Notes under the pieces: generated by a model
Seen by the model: the letters and a program-made list of their open reading frames with translations, nothing else
What the model was told of the DNA's origin: nothing
Databases searched by the model: none
Translations under genes and position numbers: made by a program
DNA from: Kordia sp.
Lineage (GTDB): Bacteria > Bacteroidota > Bacteroidia > Flavobacteriales > Flavobacteriaceae
Reading direction: 5' to 3'
Assembly: GCA_002733415.1 (NCBI GenBank)
Contig: NVVR01000021.1
Span: 1,153 to 54,666 of the forward strand
Length of the DNA stretch: 53,514 nucleotides
Part shown: positions 7,543-15,738 of the stretch, piece after piece
Layout: every line of letters begins with the position of its first letter
How positions within the stretch are numbered: position 1 is the first letter of the stretch

Positions 7543-9426
7543 TTATGCAAACAACGCTTTCACTTGTTGTAACTTTTGTTTCCAAGTATCCATTTGTTGT
7601 TTTTGTAGCTCAATGTTTTTATGAACTTCTTTAACCAATGGGTTGTCTGGTTTTGCATTAGCAAAAAATCCTAAGTTGTTTTCTAGCTGATTAACTTCTG
7701 ATTTGATTTCATCAACTTTACGCTTAACATATAGTAATTCATTTTCTAAGGCTCTTTGATCGCCTTCTAAAACAGAAATCTTATTTGCGTACTTAATTAT
7801 TTCAGCTTCGTTCTTATCAATGTCTAATTGATTGAATAAACTGTCAATAACTTTATTGAAAGAATCATTTATCTTCTTTTTGTTTCGAGGAACAAAACCT
7901 AAAGATTTCCAATGAGCAATATGTCCTTTTATTGTATTTATTTTTTCTGAGTGATCTCCTTCCAAAGTAAGGTCAGTTAGTGTAGCAAGATAGCTCTCTT
8001 TGGCCGTAAAAGCTTCTAACTCAACTGCATTAGCTTCGTCTCTTTTTGCATGCAATCGGTCAAAATATTGATTACAAGCATCTTTAAATTGTTTCCAAAC
8101 CTTATCACTGTCCTTTCTAGGTACATGACCAATTTTTCTCCAGTCTGCTTGAATTTTTTTCATTAACGGAGTAGTAGCCTCGAAATCATCACTTTTACTA
8201 TTTGCTTCTGCTAATGCAACTAGCTTTAATTTTTTATTCAAATTCTCTATTTGATCTTTTTTAATGTTCTTATAGAAAGAATTTTTATTTTTATTAAAAT
8301 CTCTAACAGCTTGTTTAAAACTGCTCCATGTTTTTTCGGTTACTTTACTAGGTACTTTTCCTGCGTTGAAAAATAAATTTCTTAAAGTTTCAATTTCTTT
8401 TATTTTACCTTGCCAATCTTTATTGTTAGTAACACTTGTAGTGTCAATAGCAATAATTTGTGTAATTATTTCATTTTTAACAAGTAAATTTTGCTCGTAT
8501 ACTTTGTCAATATCAGCATAATAAGCCTGACGCTTGTTGTGAATTATTTTAGTAGCTGCACTAAATTTATTCCAAATATCTTCTCTGTGTTCTTTTCCAA
8601 CAGGTCCGATATCTTCCTTCCAAACTTTATGTAAAATTTGCAATTCTCTAAAGGCATGCATCACATCGTTATGTTGTGATAACTCTTCAGCTCTTGCTGC
8701 TATTTTTTGTTTCTCTTCTAAGTTATGTTTGAAATCAAGGTCGCGTAAATCTCTATTTAAATGTAAAAAGTCATAAAAACGCTCTACATGATGGTGATAG
8801 GTGTTCCAAACTGTATTGTATTTATCACGTGGTATAGCACCTGCATTACGCCATGATTGTTGCAGTTCTTTAAAGTGCTTGTATGTTGTATTAATGTCTT
8901 CTTCAACACTCAGTAAGCTTTTAATGTCTTCAATAATTTTATTTCTCTTTGCAAGATTATCTTTAAACCCTTGCTCTAAGTTGTTATAGTATGCGTTACG
9001 TAAAGTTTTGTATTCACCGTAAACTTTATTGAATTTATTTTTGGTGTTTGAAGAATAACTGAAATCGATAATATTACCGCCTTCTGCTAAAAACTCTTCC
9101 TTTTTAGTATCTACTAATTCAGAATACTTAGCGTTAAACTCTTCTTTTAATTGATTGAATTGTTTGCTTATTGCTTGTACGGGGTGGTTTTTTACTAAAG
9201 AATCAAATTCCTCAACTAAAGTATCCATGTCCATTGCATGATAATCTTTAGTTTCTATCTCATGTCTTTTAGAATTGTCTTGATCTTCTGCGTCTTCTGC
9301 ATTCTCATTTTCAATTGCTTGTAAAGCTTCATCCTGTTGTGGTTGTGTTTCAACTGCAGGATTTGTAGTTGCTTCAGTAGTTTTTTGTGTTCCTTCTGCT
9401 TCTTGCAGGTTATCCGTTTCTGACAT
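7543..9426 (-). CDS. DUF349 repeat protein
   Basis: This ~627-aa protein has an acidic, low-complexity N-terminus (about 1-60, rich in Glu, Gln and Thr) followed by at least five helical DUF349 repeats of roughly 70-80 residues. Each carries a W(R/K) core such as LQQSWRNAGAIPRDK, LHKVWKEDIGPVGK, IQADWRKIGHVPRK and IAHWKSLGFVPRNK. It ends in a coiled-coil segment (ENELLYVKRKVDEIKSEV). It is cytosolic. The molecular role of the family is not established. The ATG at 9426 (MSETDN) is preferred over a TTG three codons upstream. Confidence 0.9.
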   Translation of the reverse strand: MSETDNLQEAEGTQKTTEATTNPAVETQPQQDEALQAIENENAEDAEDQDNSKRHEIETKDYHAMDMDTLVEEFDSLVKNHPVQAISKQFNQLKEEFNAKYSELVDTKKEEFLAEGGNIIDFSYSSNTKNKFNKVYGEYKTLRNAYYNNLEQGFKDNLAKRNKIIEDIKSLLSVEEDINTTYKHFKELQQSWRNAGAIPRDKYNTVWNTYHHHVERFYDFLHLNRDLRDLDFKHNLEEKQKIAARAEELSQHNDVMHAFRELQILHKVWKEDIGPVGKEHREDIWNKFSAATKIIHNKRQAYYADIDKVYEQNLLVKNEIITQIIAIDTTSVTNNKDWQGKIKEIETLRNLFFNAGKVPSKVTEKTWSSFKQAVRDFNKNKNSFYKNIKKDQIENLNKKLKLVALAEANSKSDDFEATTPLMKKIQADWRKIGHVPRKDSDKVWKQFKDACNQYFDRLHAKRDEANAVELEAFTAKESYLATLTDLTLEGDHSEKINTIKGHIAHWKSLGFVPRNKKKINDSFNKVIDSLFNQLDIDKNEAEIIKYANKISVLEGDQRALENELLYVKRKVDEIKSEVNQLENNLGFFANAKPDNPLVKEVHKNIELQKQQMDTWKQKLQQVKALFA

Positions 9427-9776
9427 AATAAACAATATTTATGTGTTGGGTTCTTAATTAGTTGCCGGTTTTTAGGCTAACTAAAACTAGTTCAAGCCGA
9501 AAGATAGTAAAAAAGTTGAAATGAGCTTGGACTTGAAGCTGAAATTGAGTTTGAATCCGAAATCGAGTTTTAAAACGAAACTGAAAAATTCATGGACTTA
9601 AAAGAACCAAAGGGCGAGCTTGAAGTCGAATTTAAATCTGAAATTGAACTAGAAAGTGACATTAAATTTCAATCTGATATTGAAATTACAAACGTAAAAT
9701 ACTGTTATTTAAGCTGAGTTTTTTTTAGCATACTAACACTAGTTTCGAGTTCAACTTCATTTTTCAATTCCAAGTA
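9427..9776. repeat. Gene-free stretch with degenerate GAA-rich repeat
   Basis: No reading frame of useful length is present. From about 9490 to 9690 the plus strand is built from loosely repeated words such as GAAATTGAGTTTGAATCC, GAAATCGAG and GAATTTAAATCTGAAATTG. One frame would read as an alternating Glu/Phe/Ile peptide but is broken by stops. A related motif (TTTCGAATTCA twice) occurs before fabH near 25,295-25,345. This is probably a dispersed intergenic repeat. Confidence 0.45.
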
Positions 9777-10526
9777 TTACTTGTTCCATATCTTCCAAGC
9801 TTTTTCTGCTTGTAGTTCAAGCATTCTTAAGCCATTAACTGTAGTTGCTCCTTGATCCTTTCCTTTTTTTAAAAAAGCAGTTTCTTCAGGGTTGTAAATT
9901 AAATCATATAATAAATGTTGATCGGTTATTGCTTCGTATAGAATATTCGGACAATCATTGATGTTAGGAAATGTGCCTAATGGAGTGCAATTAATAATTA
10001 AGTGATGGGTTGCTATTATTTCAGAAGTTAAAGAATCATAATTATAGCTGCCATTTGTACTTCGTGATACAAACTGATATTGAATGTGTAATTTTTTCAG
10101 AGCAAAGGCGATTGCTTTTGATGCGCCACCTGTACCTAGAATCAGCGCTTTTTTATGATGTTTTTTTAAATGTGGAGCTAATGATTTTCTAAAGCCGTAT
10201 TCATCCGTATTGTATCCTTTTAGTTTTCCTTTTTTAGTAACACGAATAGTGTTTACTGCCCCAATACGTTTAGCCTTGCTATTAAGTTTGTCAAGGTGCG
10301 GAAAAATAACTTCCTTGTATGGAATAGTCACATTTAACCCTTTAATATTTGGGTTGGATTTAAAAATATCAGAAAATTCTTCAATTGATTTTAGATCAAA
10401 GTTTTCGTAAGAACAATTGCTCAGTTCTTCCTTAATGAATTTGTTAGAAAAATATTTTTGTGAAAAAGAATAAGAAATATTTTTTCCTATTAACCCGAAC
10501 TGTTTACTTTTTTTTTGTTTCTCCAT
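9777..10526 (-). CDS. aroE: Shikimate dehydrogenase
   Basis: This ~249-aa enzyme reduces 3-dehydroshikimate with NADPH in aromatic amino-acid synthesis. Visible features are the shikimate-binding Ser pair in NISYSFSQ, the catalytic Lys in LNVTIPYKE, the Asn/Asp of GYNTDEYGF, the NADP-binding loop LILGTGGASKA and the C-terminal VNGLRMLELQAEKAW. It is slightly short but typical of Bacteroidota AroE. The start at 10526 (MEKQKK) is chosen over 10538; either overlaps the end of the upstream DUF368 gene (10504), so the genes are probably co-transcribed. Confidence 0.92.
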   Translation of the reverse strand: MEKQKKSKQFGLIGKNISYSFSQKYFSNKFIKEELSNCSYENFDLKSIEEFSDIFKSNPNIKGLNVTIPYKEVIFPHLDKLNSKAKRIGAVNTIRVTKKGKLKGYNTDEYGFRKSLAPHLKKHHKKALILGTGGASKAIAFALKKLHIQYQFVSRSTNGSYNYDSLTSEIIATHHLIINCTPLGTFPNINDCPNILYEAITDQHLLYDLIYNPEETAFLKKGKDQGATTVNGLRMLELQAEKAWKIWNK

Positions 10527-11526
10527 TTTTGCGGCCATACCATTCTAATAATACAAGTACACAAATGCCTAAACAAATAAACCCAATCGCAATTGTGGTT
10601 TCTTGATTGAAGTCAGGAGTGTATCGTTTGTACGTTTCTATTATTTTGTTATTACTTGAGTTTAATATATACGAGCCTGTAGCATCTGTTTTATAAATAG
10701 TGTTTTTCCAAGGCCAAACAACTCCTAATGATCCAATAATGAATCCTTTTATAACGGCGATGGTCTGAGATTTATAGTTATTTAATAAGCGACTCATTAC
10801 ATGGGAGAAAGTAACCATTCCAACCACTGATCCAACTGTAAATACAGTCAGTACTAAAAGCATTCTCATCCGAACAGGGTCGTCTAAAAAGCTAAAGTCA
10901 TTAGATAGTATATTTTCAAAAGTATCATATAATGCATTTACGGAATCAATCAGTAGCAGTACGTAATTCCCTAATATTATTAGAATAAAAGAACCAGAAA
11001 GTCCAGGAAGTGTCATTCCAGATACACTAATTATACCGCAGAGGAAAACAAACCATAACGCGTTATTTTCCATTGCAGGATCAAGAAAACTAATGGCTAA
11101 ACCTATGATAGTTCCAATAATTAAATAGGAGATTGATTGTAAGTTCCATTTTTCAAATCGTTTACTTATAGAGTATATTGAGCCGAGAATCATTCCGAAA
11201 AAAGAGCTCCACACATTAAGTTCGTAGTGAATAAGTAAGAAGTCAAGTAGTTTTGAAACAGTGAAAAAACTAATAAGCATTCCAAAAACGATAGCAGCTA
11301 AAAACTGTCCGTTTATATATCCTAAAAAAACACGGAATCTACCATTGAAAAATAATTTGAAAGCAGTTTTGTTTATGCGTTGGAGTGAGTAAATAAACTC
11401 TTCATAAAAACCAGCTACAAAAGCAACAATACCACCAGATACTCCAGGCACTTTATTAGCAGCGCCCATTGCAATACCTTTCAGTACTAGGAGGGAATAT
11501 TCTAATGAGTTTCTGCTTGCATTCAT
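10504..11526 (-). CDS. DUF368 membrane protein (polyprenyl-phosphate translocase type), copy 2
   Basis: This 340-aa integral membrane protein has about nine or ten hydrophobic segments. The DUF368 signature appears near the N-terminus (GIAMGAANKVPGVSGGIVAF) and again in the second half (SGMTLPGLSGSFILIILG). DUF368 proteins have been linked to undecaprenyl-phosphate recycling across the membrane (PopT). That role is inferred here from family membership. It overlaps the first DUF368 gene by 4 bases (ATGA) and aroE by 23, so the three form a translationally coupled operon. Confidence 0.88.
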   Translation of the reverse strand: MNASRNSLEYSLLVLKGIAMGAANKVPGVSGGIVAFVAGFYEEFIYSLQRINKTAFKLFFNGRFRVFLGYINGQFLAAIVFGMLISFFTVSKLLDFLLIHYELNVWSSFFGMILGSIYSISKRFEKWNLQSISYLIIGTIIGLAISFLDPAMENNALWFVFLCGIISVSGMTLPGLSGSFILIILGNYVLLLIDSVNALYDTFENILSNDFSFLDDPVRMRMLLVLTVFTVGSVVGMVTFSHVMSRLLNNYKSQTIAVIKGFIIGSLGVVWPWKNTIYKTDATGSYILNSSNNKIIETYKRYTPDFNQETTIAIGFICLGICVLVLLEWYGRKNGETKKK

Positions 11527-12458
11527 ACGCTTGTTTTCGATCCTATTTTTTCTAAAATAATAATGCTTAAAAATCCAACACTCATTAAGAGTATTGCAAA
11601 ACCAATTTGTGCATCTAATTGATATAATTCGGTGAACTTTTCAGGAAGAATACTTTGTTGTAAAACAGGAGTTTCTATACCTTTTGAGTCTATTCTAGTT
11701 GAAAGTGTTTCTTTCCAGGGCCATATCTTATTTAAGGATCCAATAATGAAACCTGTTAGCACAGCTAAAGTTATGTTTTTATGATTGTTAAATAACCATT
11801 TTAATAATTTACTAAAACTTAGTAGGCCAACAACTGCTCCTGCTACAAATATTAAAATATTTTTAATATTAAAATCATGAAAAGCGCTACTTAAAGTTTT
11901 ATAGGCTCCCAATAATACTAATATAAAAGCCCCTGAAATCCCTGGTAATATCATTGCGCAAATTGCAATTGCTGCAGCTAAAAACAGAAAAAAAGAACTG
12001 TCATTGTTTGCTAAAGAAGGGAGTGTGGTGATGTAGTAGGCAAAAAAAGCAGCAACTAACGCAGATGAAATAGTAATAAAGTTCCATTGCTTTATTTGTT
12101 TGGCAACATATAATATACTTGCTAAAACTAATCCAAAAAAGAAGGACCATATAAGTATTGGATGATGTTCCAATAAGTATTTAGCCAAACGCATAAAAGA
12201 TATAAAGCTAATGAAAATCCCTATAAGTAAGGAAAGTAAGAAGTTTCCGTTTACTTGTTTCCAAACGGATTTAATTCCATCGTTTTTAAGTGTTTTAAGT
12301 AAAGAAAAATTCACTTGACTAATTGAGGAAATTAATTCTTCATAAATTCCAGAGATAAAAGCTATAGTACCTCCAGAAACTCCAGGAACTGCATCAGCAG
12401 CGCCCATTGCCATTCCTTTTAAAGTAATAATGAAGTAATCTAATAAATTGCGTTGCAT
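11523..12458 (-). CDS. DUF368 membrane protein (polyprenyl-phosphate translocase type), copy 1
   Basis: This 311-aa multi-pass membrane protein has the paired signatures GMAMGAADAVPGVSGGTIAF near the N-terminus and CAMILPGISGAFILVLLG after the middle, the inverted-repeat layout of the family. It is clearly a paralogue of the gene that follows it: the same motif order and a FIIGSLNKIWPWKET segment matching FIIGSLGVVWPWKNT. As the promoter-proximal gene it probably leads the operon with copy 2 and aroE. It may return lipid carrier to the cytoplasmic face for cell-wall and surface-glycan synthesis. Confidence 0.88.
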   Translation of the reverse strand: MQRNLLDYFIITLKGMAMGAADAVPGVSGGTIAFISGIYEELISSISQVNFSLLKTLKNDGIKSVWKQVNGNFLLSLLIGIFISFISFMRLAKYLLEHHPILIWSFFFGLVLASILYVAKQIKQWNFITISSALVAAFFAYYITTLPSLANNDSSFFLFLAAAIAICAMILPGISGAFILVLLGAYKTLSSAFHDFNIKNILIFVAGAVVGLLSFSKLLKWLFNNHKNITLAVLTGFIIGSLNKIWPWKETLSTRIDSKGIETPVLQQSILPEKFTELYQLDAQIGFAILLMSVGFLSIIILEKIGSKTSV

Positions 12459-12859
12459 GTTTGTGATTCAGAGTTCTAACAAAGTTAGTTTATTTCTGAT
12501 TATTTTCAACTTAAAAAAACAGACATTTTTTAGATGTTACTTCCTCTAATTTTTACGCTTTGTTGACCCCGTATTATTCACAGTTTTTAGTAATGAAAAG
12601 TTAAAATTGCAATTAGCTAATGGGAACATAATAATTTTTATACGAGGAATTAGACATGCGCTTTTGAGGACTAAATATTGTGAGTATTTCCTTAGCTAGT
12701 CTAATTATGTGATAGGTAGGGTATGAGTTAAGTGTTAGAATGAAAAAGGAGCTATTTTATTGTTAACGAACAAGTCTTTGTTCTAATCCCGATAGCTATC
12801 GGGACTAATAGCGTAGCGCTCCTTTTTTTTACCGGACATTAATGTTGTTAATTATTGTA
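12459..12859. other. Gene-free intergenic stretch
   Basis: There is no gene between the DUF368 operon start and the TPR gene end. The left part holds the operon's upstream region, with no promoter clear enough to call. The right part holds the structured terminator at 12743-12830. Confidence 0.5.
12743..12830. terminator. Branched terminator-like structure after the TPR gene
   Basis: The outer stem AAAAAGGAGC/GCTCCTTTTT encloses two perfect inner hairpins: GAACAA-gtct-TTGTTC (12768-12783) and the 18-base palindrome TCCCGATAGCTATCGGGA (12787-12804). T-runs occur on both strands. It lies about 30 bp past the TPR stop. The three-way fold is more elaborate than an ordinary terminator. Confidence 0.55.
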
Positions 12860-14245
12860 CTAGTAATTTTTCAAAATTTCTTGCACTGACTGTCTTTGTA
12901 AGATATTGGGGAATAACTCCTCAAGTATAATTACATATTCTTTATCGCTTTTCAATCCGTTTACTAAATGATATTGTCCTTTTCCAATCTCATTCAAGGT
13001 ATAGTATAATCCTGCTAATCGGAATTCAATTTCAGCGTCTTCTGGATGAAATTCCAATCCTTGTAGTAGGTTCTGAATGGCAGCATTGTTTTCGCCAAGT
13101 ATTAATAAAATATCAGCTCTGCGGTTCCAGATATCAATATCATAGTTTCCTAGCTCAATTATTTTCTGATATCCACGTTCAGCTTCTTCATAAAAATTCA
13201 TTCGGAAGTTTATTTGTGCATATCGTTTCCAATAGGCGATGTTTTGTCCGTCTATATCAACTGCTTTATTGATATAGTATAATGCTTTTTGATAGTTTTT
13301 TTGTTTGTAATAAAAATCAGTTATGGCTTCCCATCCTTTATCTAATAAAGGGTCTTCATGCACTGTTTTGTAGTAATATTGAATTGCTAGTTCAGTATTG
13401 TTTAGTTTCTCGTAACAGTTACCAATGCGTAAATACGCAAATGAAGTAGGGTCATCAAATTCTAGAGTAATTAAATAGTTCTCAATAGCTTCACTGTATC
13501 TATTTAAGTGTTCTAAAATTTTCCCTTTTTCAAAATAAGCGCCTATAAAAGTATCATCAGAAATGATTGCAAAATCAAATGCTGCTAAAGCTTTTTTGTA
13601 ATCATCGTTGTGTAGATATTGTTTCCCTAACTGATGCCAAGCTACTTCTGAGTATGGATTGTCCTCTAAAAATTCATTTATAAAACCTATTGCTTCATCT
13701 GGTTGTTCTAAAAAGTCAAAACAATAAATAATATTGTACAAAGCAGCATAATCCTGATCGTCTTCTATTAAACATTTTTTATAAGCATTTTTGGCCGCTT
13801 CAAAATTTTCTAAATAAAGGTATTCAATACCAAGTAAGGAATAAATATCAGCTCTTTCATCAGAGAAACTTAAGGCAATATTTAATACTTCAATAGCTTT
13901 TTTATGTTCATCTCTTTTAGAATAGATAGTGGCTTTTTGAATAAATATTTCTTCGTTATTAGGATCTATTAAAAACAATTTATCTAGATGCTTCTCAGCT
14001 AGATCTAGTTTGTCTTCAAAAATATAAAGCTCAACTTTAAAAAGCGTTAGTATAATTGATGATGGATGTTGTTCCAAACCAATTTTTATTGCTTTTTTAG
14101 CAAGGGCAACTTTACCAATTTCTAAATAGTGCTGAATGATGTTTTCAAACTCTACAGAATCAAAAAAGAAAACATTATTGGTCTTCAGCATTTTTTCAAA
14201 CTTAGTAATCGAGAAGTTGTATTCGTCATCATGGCTTAATTGCAT
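12860..14245 (-). CDS. Tetratricopeptide repeat protein
   Basis: This 461-aa protein consists almost wholly of TPR helical pairs, for example ADIYSLLGIEYLYLENFEAA, EVAWHQLGKQYLHNDDYKKA and SFAYLRIGNCYEKLNNTELA. Roughly ten or eleven repeats are spaced about 34 residues apart. There is no signal peptide or membrane segment, so it is probably a cytosolic scaffold. The family is common in Bacteroidota with no assigned role. It is followed by the aminotransferase in the opposite transcriptional position (upstream on the same strand) with a 210-bp gap, so the two are probably separate units. Confidence 0.88.
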   Translation of the reverse strand: MQLSHDDEYNFSITKFEKMLKTNNVFFFDSVEFENIIQHYLEIGKVALAKKAIKIGLEQHPSSIILTLFKVELYIFEDKLDLAEKHLDKLFLIDPNNEEIFIQKATIYSKRDEHKKAIEVLNIALSFSDERADIYSLLGIEYLYLENFEAAKNAYKKCLIEDDQDYAALYNIIYCFDFLEQPDEAIGFINEFLEDNPYSEVAWHQLGKQYLHNDDYKKALAAFDFAIISDDTFIGAYFEKGKILEHLNRYSEAIENYLITLEFDDPTSFAYLRIGNCYEKLNNTELAIQYYYKTVHEDPLLDKGWEAITDFYYKQKNYQKALYYINKAVDIDGQNIAYWKRYAQINFRMNFYEEAERGYQKIIELGNYDIDIWNRRADILLILGENNAAIQNLLQGLEFHPEDAEIEFRLAGLYYTLNEIGKGQYHLVNGLKSDKEYVIILEELFPNILQRQSVQEILKNY

Positions 14246-14458
14246 AGCATCTTCATTTTGGTTACTACTAACTATTTGTTGATATTATAAATTTAGCATA
14301 AAGTATGGTTGCTATAACTTATTAGTCGTAGTACTTATTCACAACTTAATTAACAAATCAACCTCTTTGAAAAAAGAGATCTCCTCTTGTGTTAAAAGGA
14401 AGTGTTTTAAATTAGTAATTTGGGTTTGTTATATATTAAGGTACAATAATTAAGCCAT

Positions 14459-15640
14459 TTAGGACTGGACTTTGTTGAGAGTGTCAATAATAATGTTGCA
14501 TCCTTCTACAATTTCAGTAGTAGAAATAGTTAATGGAGGGGTAATTCTAATAGCTTTAGGCTCGAATAGTAGCCAAAAAAGGATCAAGCCGTTGTCTTGA
14601 CAACTTAAGATAACTTCATTACAGATGTCAGAAGAGTCAACTAGTAGCGCTAACATTAGCCCTTTACCACGGATCTCTTTTATGAGCGGATGTACTAAGT
14701 GTTTACGAATTAAAGTTTCTTTCTCTAAAGCTTCTTGCATGAGCTTTGTTTCGGTGATTTCTTGTAGTGTAGCTAATGCAGCAGCAGCTATGACAGGATG
14801 TCCGCCAAACGTAGTTATATGTCCTAATTTAGGTTTGTCTTGCAATAATGTCATTAATTCCGTTGAAGCAGAAAATGCTCCAACAGGCATTCCGCCTCCC
14901 ATTCCTTTTCCCATGACAAGGATATCTGGGGTGCAATTGTAGTGTTCAAAACCAAATAATTTTCCCGTACGTCCGAAACCTGTTTGAATTTCGTCTAAAA
15001 TTAACAATGTATCAACCTCTTGACAGCGTTGTTTTACAAGTTGTAAAAATTCGTTTTTCGGTTCAATAAATCCTGCGCCACCTTGTATTGTTTCTAAAAC
15101 AACCGCGGCAGTTTTGGTAGTTATTTTCGAAAGGTCATCTAAATTATTAAATTCAATAAAGTTTACGTCTGGCAATAATGGTCTAAATGCTTGTTTTCGT
15201 TCTTCACATCCCATTAAGCTCATGGAGCCTTGTGTGTTGCCGTGATATGCGTTTTTAGCGGAGATGATTTCACTACGTCCAGTAGCCCGTTTAGCAAGTT
15301 TCATAGCGCCCTCAATAGCTTCTGTACCTGAGTTTACTAAATATACTTTCTCTAATGATTTTGGTAAATTGTCGGCTAGTAATTTAGCTAATTTAACGGC
15401 TGGTTCCTGTATATATTCACCATAAACCATTACATGTAAATATTTGTCTACTTGATTTTTAATAGCTTCAACCACTCTTGGGGGTTGGTGCCCTAGTGTA
15501 CAAGCGGATACTCCAGCTACGAAATCTAAATATTGTTTTCCTGAGGTGTCATAAATATAACTTCCTTTAGCATGAGATACCTCAAGTGCTAATGGGTGAG
15601 GGGATGTTTGTGCTTGATATGCAAAGAAGGCTGTTTTCAT
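14459..15640 (-). CDS. Class III PLP aminotransferase
   Basis: This 393-aa protein is of the acetylornithine/ornithine aminotransferase type. It shows the PLP phosphate loop NSGTEAIEGAMKLA, the Asp that contacts the pyridine nitrogen in LLILDEIQTGFGRTG, and the Schiff-base Lys in ILVMGKGMGGGMPVG. It works as a dimer in the cytosol. In Bacteroidota similar proteins sit outside arginine operons, and here there are no arg neighbours, so the amino donor is uncertain. The ATG at 15640 begins a normal family N-terminus. Two short palindromes lie just upstream. Confidence 0.9.
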   Translation of the reverse strand: MKTAFFAYQAQTSPHPLALEVSHAKGSYIYDTSGKQYLDFVAGVSACTLGHQPPRVVEAIKNQVDKYLHVMVYGEYIQEPAVKLAKLLADNLPKSLEKVYLVNSGTEAIEGAMKLAKRATGRSEIISAKNAYHGNTQGSMSLMGCEERKQAFRPLLPDVNFIEFNNLDDLSKITTKTAAVVLETIQGGAGFIEPKNEFLQLVKQRCQEVDTLLILDEIQTGFGRTGKLFGFEHYNCTPDILVMGKGMGGGMPVGAFSASTELMTLLQDKPKLGHITTFGGHPVIAAAALATLQEITETKLMQEALEKETLIRKHLVHPLIKEIRGKGLMLALLVDSSDICNEVILSCQDNGLILFWLLFEPKAIRITPPLTISTTEIVEGCNIIIDTLNKVQS

Positions 15641-15666
15641 AATCCGTAAATAGGTGTTTTATTGTT

Positions 15667-15737
15667 TCCTCTCCTTGGAGAGAGGATTAAGGTGAGGGGG
15701 GAGACCTCTTCCTATTCTTCTCCTCAAGGAGAAGGGA
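15667..15737. repeat. Intergenic CTCTCC/GGAGAG repeat with two hairpins
   Basis: CCTCTCCTTGGAGAGAGG and TTCTCCTCAAGGAGAA are adjacent palindromes separated by a G-rich purine stretch. The composition (GC-rich, strand-biased) is unlike the surrounding AT-rich DNA. Such CTCTCCTTTGGAGAG words recur in flavobacterial intergenic DNA as I remember them. Only one copy is in the window. It lies directly downstream of the OstA-like gene and may serve as its terminator. Confidence 0.45.
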
Positions 15738-15738
15738 C

